16,145 nucleotides of DNA from Pseudomonadota bacterium (GTDB lineage Bacteria; Pseudomonadota; Alphaproteobacteria; Paracaedibacterales; CAIULA01): contig JAJZHT010000008.1 in assembly GCA_021804455.1 (NCBI GenBank), forward strand, positions 1 through 16,145. Direction: 5' to 3'. The notes under the pieces are model-generated. The model was not told the origin of the DNA, did not search any database, and was given only the letters and a program-made list of their open reading frames with translations. Position 1 is the stretch's first letter, and the number at the start of each line of letters is the position of its first letter. Of this stretch, positions 13,483-16,145 are shown in pieces. A program made the position numbers and the translations under genes.

Positions 13483-14385
13483 ATGCTGACTCGTCTTCCA
13501 AACAATAAGTCGCCTCTTTATGGGGCGGCTTTAATTGTTTTAATTGCCCTTCTAACAAGTATCAGTAATAGTTTAACCCATTCTCTCCCCTCCCACCTTC
13601 CCAGCAGCCAGATCCTTTTCCTGAAATCGTTGATCGGTTTTGTTTTGGTGGCATTGTTGTTTAAAGGTGATTTTAAACGCCTTTTTACAACCCACCATTT
13701 TCGTTGGCAATTTTTCAAGGGAGCCGCAGGAGCTGTAGGAAATGGGTTATGGATTGCCGCTGTTCAAGTTCTGCCCCTGGGCGATAGCAGCGCCTTATCT
13801 TTAACCAGCGCGCTTATGACCACTTTAGGAGCCTATTATTTTTTTTCTGAAGTTCCTAAAAAACCCACCCTTATAGCCCTTGCTCTGGGTTTTTTTGGGG
13901 TATTGCTAATACTAAAACCAACCCATGCTGTTTTTCAAGTTTACAGTTTTTATCCCCTGTTTTCAGCCCTTGCTTTTTCCATCTCTTCATTAATTGTGAA
14001 AAAAGTTTCGATAACCGATCGCTCTGAGACAACGCTTAGTTACCTGTTGTTATGGATGGCGGTTTTAAGTTTGGTGCCTGCTGTGCACCAATGGCAGCCT
14101 TTGTCTGGTTTCCACTTTCTCAAACTAATAGGGATTGCTCTCTTATATGCAGGTGGACAGTTGGCCTTGATTGAGGCCTATACCTATACCCAAGCTGCCT
14201 TTCTACCGCCCTGCAAATTGTCCCGCTGCCCTTTGGCCATTGCAGCAGGATGGTTGTTTTTTAATGAACCGTTTTCCTGGTCAACCTTTATAGGAGGAAC
14301 CATCATTATTTTCTCTTATTTTTATTTACTGCGACAAAAAAATAAAATCAGCGACGAATGCGAATGTCCTTGTGCAAAGCCATAG
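13483..14385 (+). CDS. DMT superfamily (EamA) transporter
   Basis: Inner-membrane drug/metabolite transporter with two EamA repeats (about 15-145 and 155-285) and around ten hydrophobic helices in 300 residues. Recognisable marks are the AVQVLPLGDSSALSLTSALM stretch closing repeat 1, with a GxxGVLLILKP helix after it, and GWLFFNEPFSWSTFIGGTIII near the end of repeat 2. The substrate cannot be predicted. It starts 9 bases after the substrate-binding protein gene with no visible ribosome binding site, so it is probably coupled to it. The last 11 or so residues (SDECECPCAKP), unusually Cys-rich, are encoded opposite the 3' end of rodA; the two genes overlap by 38 bases. Confidence 0.88.
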   Translation: MLTRLPNNKSPLYGAALIVLIALLTSISNSLTHSLPSHLPSSQILFLKSLIGFVLVALLFKGDFKRLFTTHHFRWQFFKGAAGAVGNGLWIAAVQVLPLGDSSALSLTSALMTTLGAYYFFSEVPKKPTLIALALGFFGVLLILKPTHAVFQVYSFYPLFSALAFSISSLIVKKVSITDRSETTLSYLLLWMAVLSLVPAVHQWQPLSGFHFLKLIGIALLYAGGQLALIEAYTYTQAAFLPPCKLSRCPLAIAAGWLFFNEPFSWSTFIGGTIIIFSYFYLLRQKNKISDECECPCAKP

Positions 14386-15445
14386 AAAAAATTAGTCCCT
14401 GACTAACCAACAGGGTCATCATGGCTGTTCCTCCATAAGATAGAAAAGGCAAAGGGATCCCCACAACAGGCAAAAAGCCCATCACCATAGCCATATTGAT
14501 GAAAGCATACAAAAAAAACGTGGTTGTTAATCCAATCACGACAAACCGTCCAAATTGTGTTCGAGCCTCCAGAGCAATTTGAAAATTGTAGAGAATAAAA
14601 AGGGCATAAAGGACCATAAGAAAAAGCGCCCCTACAAAACCAAACTCTTCACCAAACATGGTAAAAATAAAATCTGTTTGTTTTTCAGGTAAAAAATTAA
14701 GATGACTTTGTGTTCCTTGTAGAAAACCCTTTCCCCAAATCCCCCCTGAACCCAAAGCAATTTTGGATTGAGTAATATGATAGCCACTTTTCATGGGGTC
14801 ATTTTCAGGGTTCAAAAATGTTAAAATCCTTTGTTGTTGGTAAGAATGTAAAAATGTCCATAACACAGGAATCGATGCAACCACCCCTGTACCGATCGCC
14901 ACAAATTTCCAAATTCGGACGCCTGCAACAAAGAATAACGCTGCTCCACTTAAAATCAACATTGAGGCTGTTCCCAAATCAGGCTGGCGCATCGCCAATA
15001 AAGTTGGGGCAATAATCATCAAGGTCGGGATAATTAATATCTTTGCTCGGCCAATCTCCTCTACAGAATGACCATGAAAATAACGGGCTAATGCCAGGAT
15101 AAGACCCACTCGCATTATTTCTGAAGGTTGCAAATTAAAAATATACAAATCAATCAAACGTTGGGCCCCCATCCCAACAAATCCCATAAATTCAACAACC
15201 ATCAACAAAACAAGGGCCATCCCATAAATAAGATAGGCATTCGCAAACCAACTGCGACTGTCAATAACAGCCACCAACAACATTAAAAGAACGCCAACAC
15301 CAAAACGCCCCATTTGTTTCATTCCCCAGGGGTAAAAGCTGCCATTCGCTGCCGAATACAGCATCAACAGTCCGATCCCTACCAAAAGGGTTATCAAAAC
15401 CAAAGGCCAAAGATCTAAACGTTTTAATAAAGCAAACCGCAACAT
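14348..15445 (-). CDS. rodA: peptidoglycan glycosyltransferase RodA (SEDS family)
   Basis: Membrane glycan-strand polymerase of the elongasome, working with PBP2. The 365 residues form about ten helices. Family marks are GAQRLIDL..FNLQPSE (94-109), QPDLGTA (154-160), GSGGIWGKG (232-240) and LPEKQTDFIF (252-261). Asp258 in that last motif matches the essential SEDS aspartate (Asp262 in E. coli RodA). FGEEFG and the C-terminal PLPFLSYGGTAM are also present. NLQPSE with the IDLYIF variant and the mrdA neighbour identify RodA rather than FtsW. The ATG follows the mrdA stop by one base, so the two are translationally coupled. The TGA stop lies inside the convergent EamA gene. Confidence 0.96.
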   Translation of the reverse strand: MLRFALLKRLDLWPLVLITLLVGIGLLMLYSAANGSFYPWGMKQMGRFGVGVLLMLLVAVIDSRSWFANAYLIYGMALVLLMVVEFMGFVGMGAQRLIDLYIFNLQPSEIMRVGLILALARYFHGHSVEEIGRAKILIIPTLMIIAPTLLAMRQPDLGTASMLILSGAALFFVAGVRIWKFVAIGTGVVASIPVLWTFLHSYQQQRILTFLNPENDPMKSGYHITQSKIALGSGGIWGKGFLQGTQSHLNFLPEKQTDFIFTMFGEEFGFVGALFLMVLYALFILYNFQIALEARTQFGRFVVIGLTTTFFLYAFINMAMVMGFLPVVGIPLPFLSYGGTAMMTLLVSQGLIFSMALHKDIRIRR

Positions 15446-15446
15446 T

Positions 15447-16145
15447 TTAAATCACCAACTTTTGGGCAGCTTTTAAAATATCACGCCCCAAAGGCGCTGC
15501 AGCGCGTGCGCCGCTGCCCCCATGTTCTACCACCACACACACAGCGAATTTTGGGGAATGAACAGGCGCATACCCCACAAACAAAGCGTGTTCTTTTAAA
15601 TGATAGGGGCGTTCGTTATGGATATTTTGCTGACGTTGTTGCTCTGTAATACGAATGACTTGGGTACTTCCGGTCTTGCCTGCCATTTCTTCTCCTATCT
15701 GGGTAATCCGAGCGTTATAGGCTGTACCCCGTACGCTGTTTACCACTCCAATCATACCATCTAAGATCAAACGACGATAAGCGTCAGAATAATGCAAAGG
15801 TAAATGCAGGGTAGGATCTTTTTTCAAAAGATGAGGTTCAATGGGGGTAAAACCATTAGCCATAATAGCCACCATTTTAGCCAACTGTATGGGTGTGGTC
15901 AGTACATACCCCTGACCAATACAGGCATTAATTGTATCACCAGGAGTCCAACCTTGTCCTTTATTCAGCTGTTTCCAAGAACGGGTTGGAATCAACCCTT
16001 TCTTTTCGAAAGGTAATTCAACCCCAGTCATTTGCCCCAGGCCAAAATCCTTTGCGACATGCGCAATCTCATCAATCCCTAAAAGATTAGCCAAATGATA
16101 AAAATAAACGTCACACGATTGGGTAATAGCTGATTCTAGGCGAAG
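15447..16145 (-). CDS. mrdA: penicillin-binding protein 2 (MrdA), C-terminal part; 5' end outside the window
   Basis: D,D-transpeptidase that cross-links peptidoglycan during elongation. Only the last 232 residues are present; the frame stays open to the right edge, so the TTG at 16094 is not a real start. The SxD motif (SCD, codons near 16118-16110) lies in the AITQSCDVYFYHLA segment, equal to SSD in E. coli PBP2. KTGS is encoded at 15677-15666. Further PBP2 marks are PTRSWKQ, GDTINACIGQGY and TPIQLAKM. The catalytic SxxK serine and the dimerisation domain must lie upstream, beyond the edge. It forms the mrdA-rodA pair typical of the mreBCD-mrdA-rodA cluster. Confidence 0.95.
   Translation of the reverse strand, partial: LRLESAITQSCDVYFYHLANLLGIDEIAHVAKDFGLGQMTGVELPFEKKGLIPTRSWKQLNKGQGWTPGDTINACIGQGYVLTTPIQLAKMVAIMANGFTPIEPHLLKKDPTLHLPLHYSDAYRRLILDGMIGVVNSVRGTAYNARITQIGEEMAGKTGSTQVIRITEQQRQQNIHNERPYHLKEHALFVGYAPVHSPKFAVCVVVEHGGSGARAAAPLGRDILKAAQKLVI

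Noticed and set aside
14190..14250. Possible frameshift in the EamA gene around LPPCKLSRCPLA
   Set aside because: Sequence before and after stays in one frame with normal EamA motifs and helix lengths; the unusual Cys residues do not break the reading.
1..16145. CRISPR array, insertion sequence or prophage
   Set aside because: No regularly spaced repeats, transposase, terminal inverted repeats or phage structural genes were seen; xerD has the chromosomal XerD form.

Overview
The window reads as a stretch of alphaproteobacterial chromosome that is moderately AT-rich and tightly packed. The housekeeping genes are ordinary: thrS, pgeF, the rplY-pth pair, a xerD recombinase and the mrdA-rodA cell-elongation pair. 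The family types, the rplY-pth order and the tiny single-pass gene ahead of xerD suggest an alphaproteobacterium. The AT-rich composition and the two large putative exported Cys/His proteins would suit a host-associated lineage such as Holosporales or Rickettsiales-like bacteria. That placement is inference; no rRNA or other decisive marker is present.

Layout. (1) 1-3628, plus strand: an AT-rich leader with possible hairpins, then thrS, pgeF and a type IV prepilin peptidase, closely spaced and probably one operon. (2) 3650-4219, minus strand: a DedA-family membrane protein converging on the peptidase gene. (3) 4475-8879, plus strand: two tandem paralogues of 776 and 668 residues that I do not recognise as any named protein. 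They share a helical N-terminal module, an invariant QCGFFSL block and a C-terminal GGHFEKW block. (4) 11152-8868, minus strand: rplY, pth, a 42-residue membrane protein and xerD in one operon, with xerD overlapping the 3' end of the second paralogue tail to tail. (5) 11177-11541: a non-coding stretch with divergent regulatory potential and a striking GC-rich block. (6) 11542-14385, plus strand: a YejA-type substrate-binding protein without its permease, then a DMT/EamA transporter. (7) 16145-14348, minus strand: the 3' part of mrdA (PBP2) and rodA, with rodA overlapping the EamA gene tail to tail by 38 bp.

How the genes fit together. RodA polymerises glycan strands and PBP2 cross-links them. 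PgeF keeps L-Ser out of the muropeptide at the L-Ala position. ThrS, L25 and Pth serve translation. The part most worth following up is the tandem paralogue pair. One copy has a Sec-type signal peptide and the other a lipobox-like N-terminus. Both keep the same cysteine and histidine at almost rigid spacing, except for one 74-residue AT-rich insertion in the first copy. The Cys-then-His order and local motifs resemble OTU-like (papain-fold) cysteine peptidases, a class used by intracellular bacteria against host ubiquitin. This is a hypothesis drawn from motif reading, not a database result.
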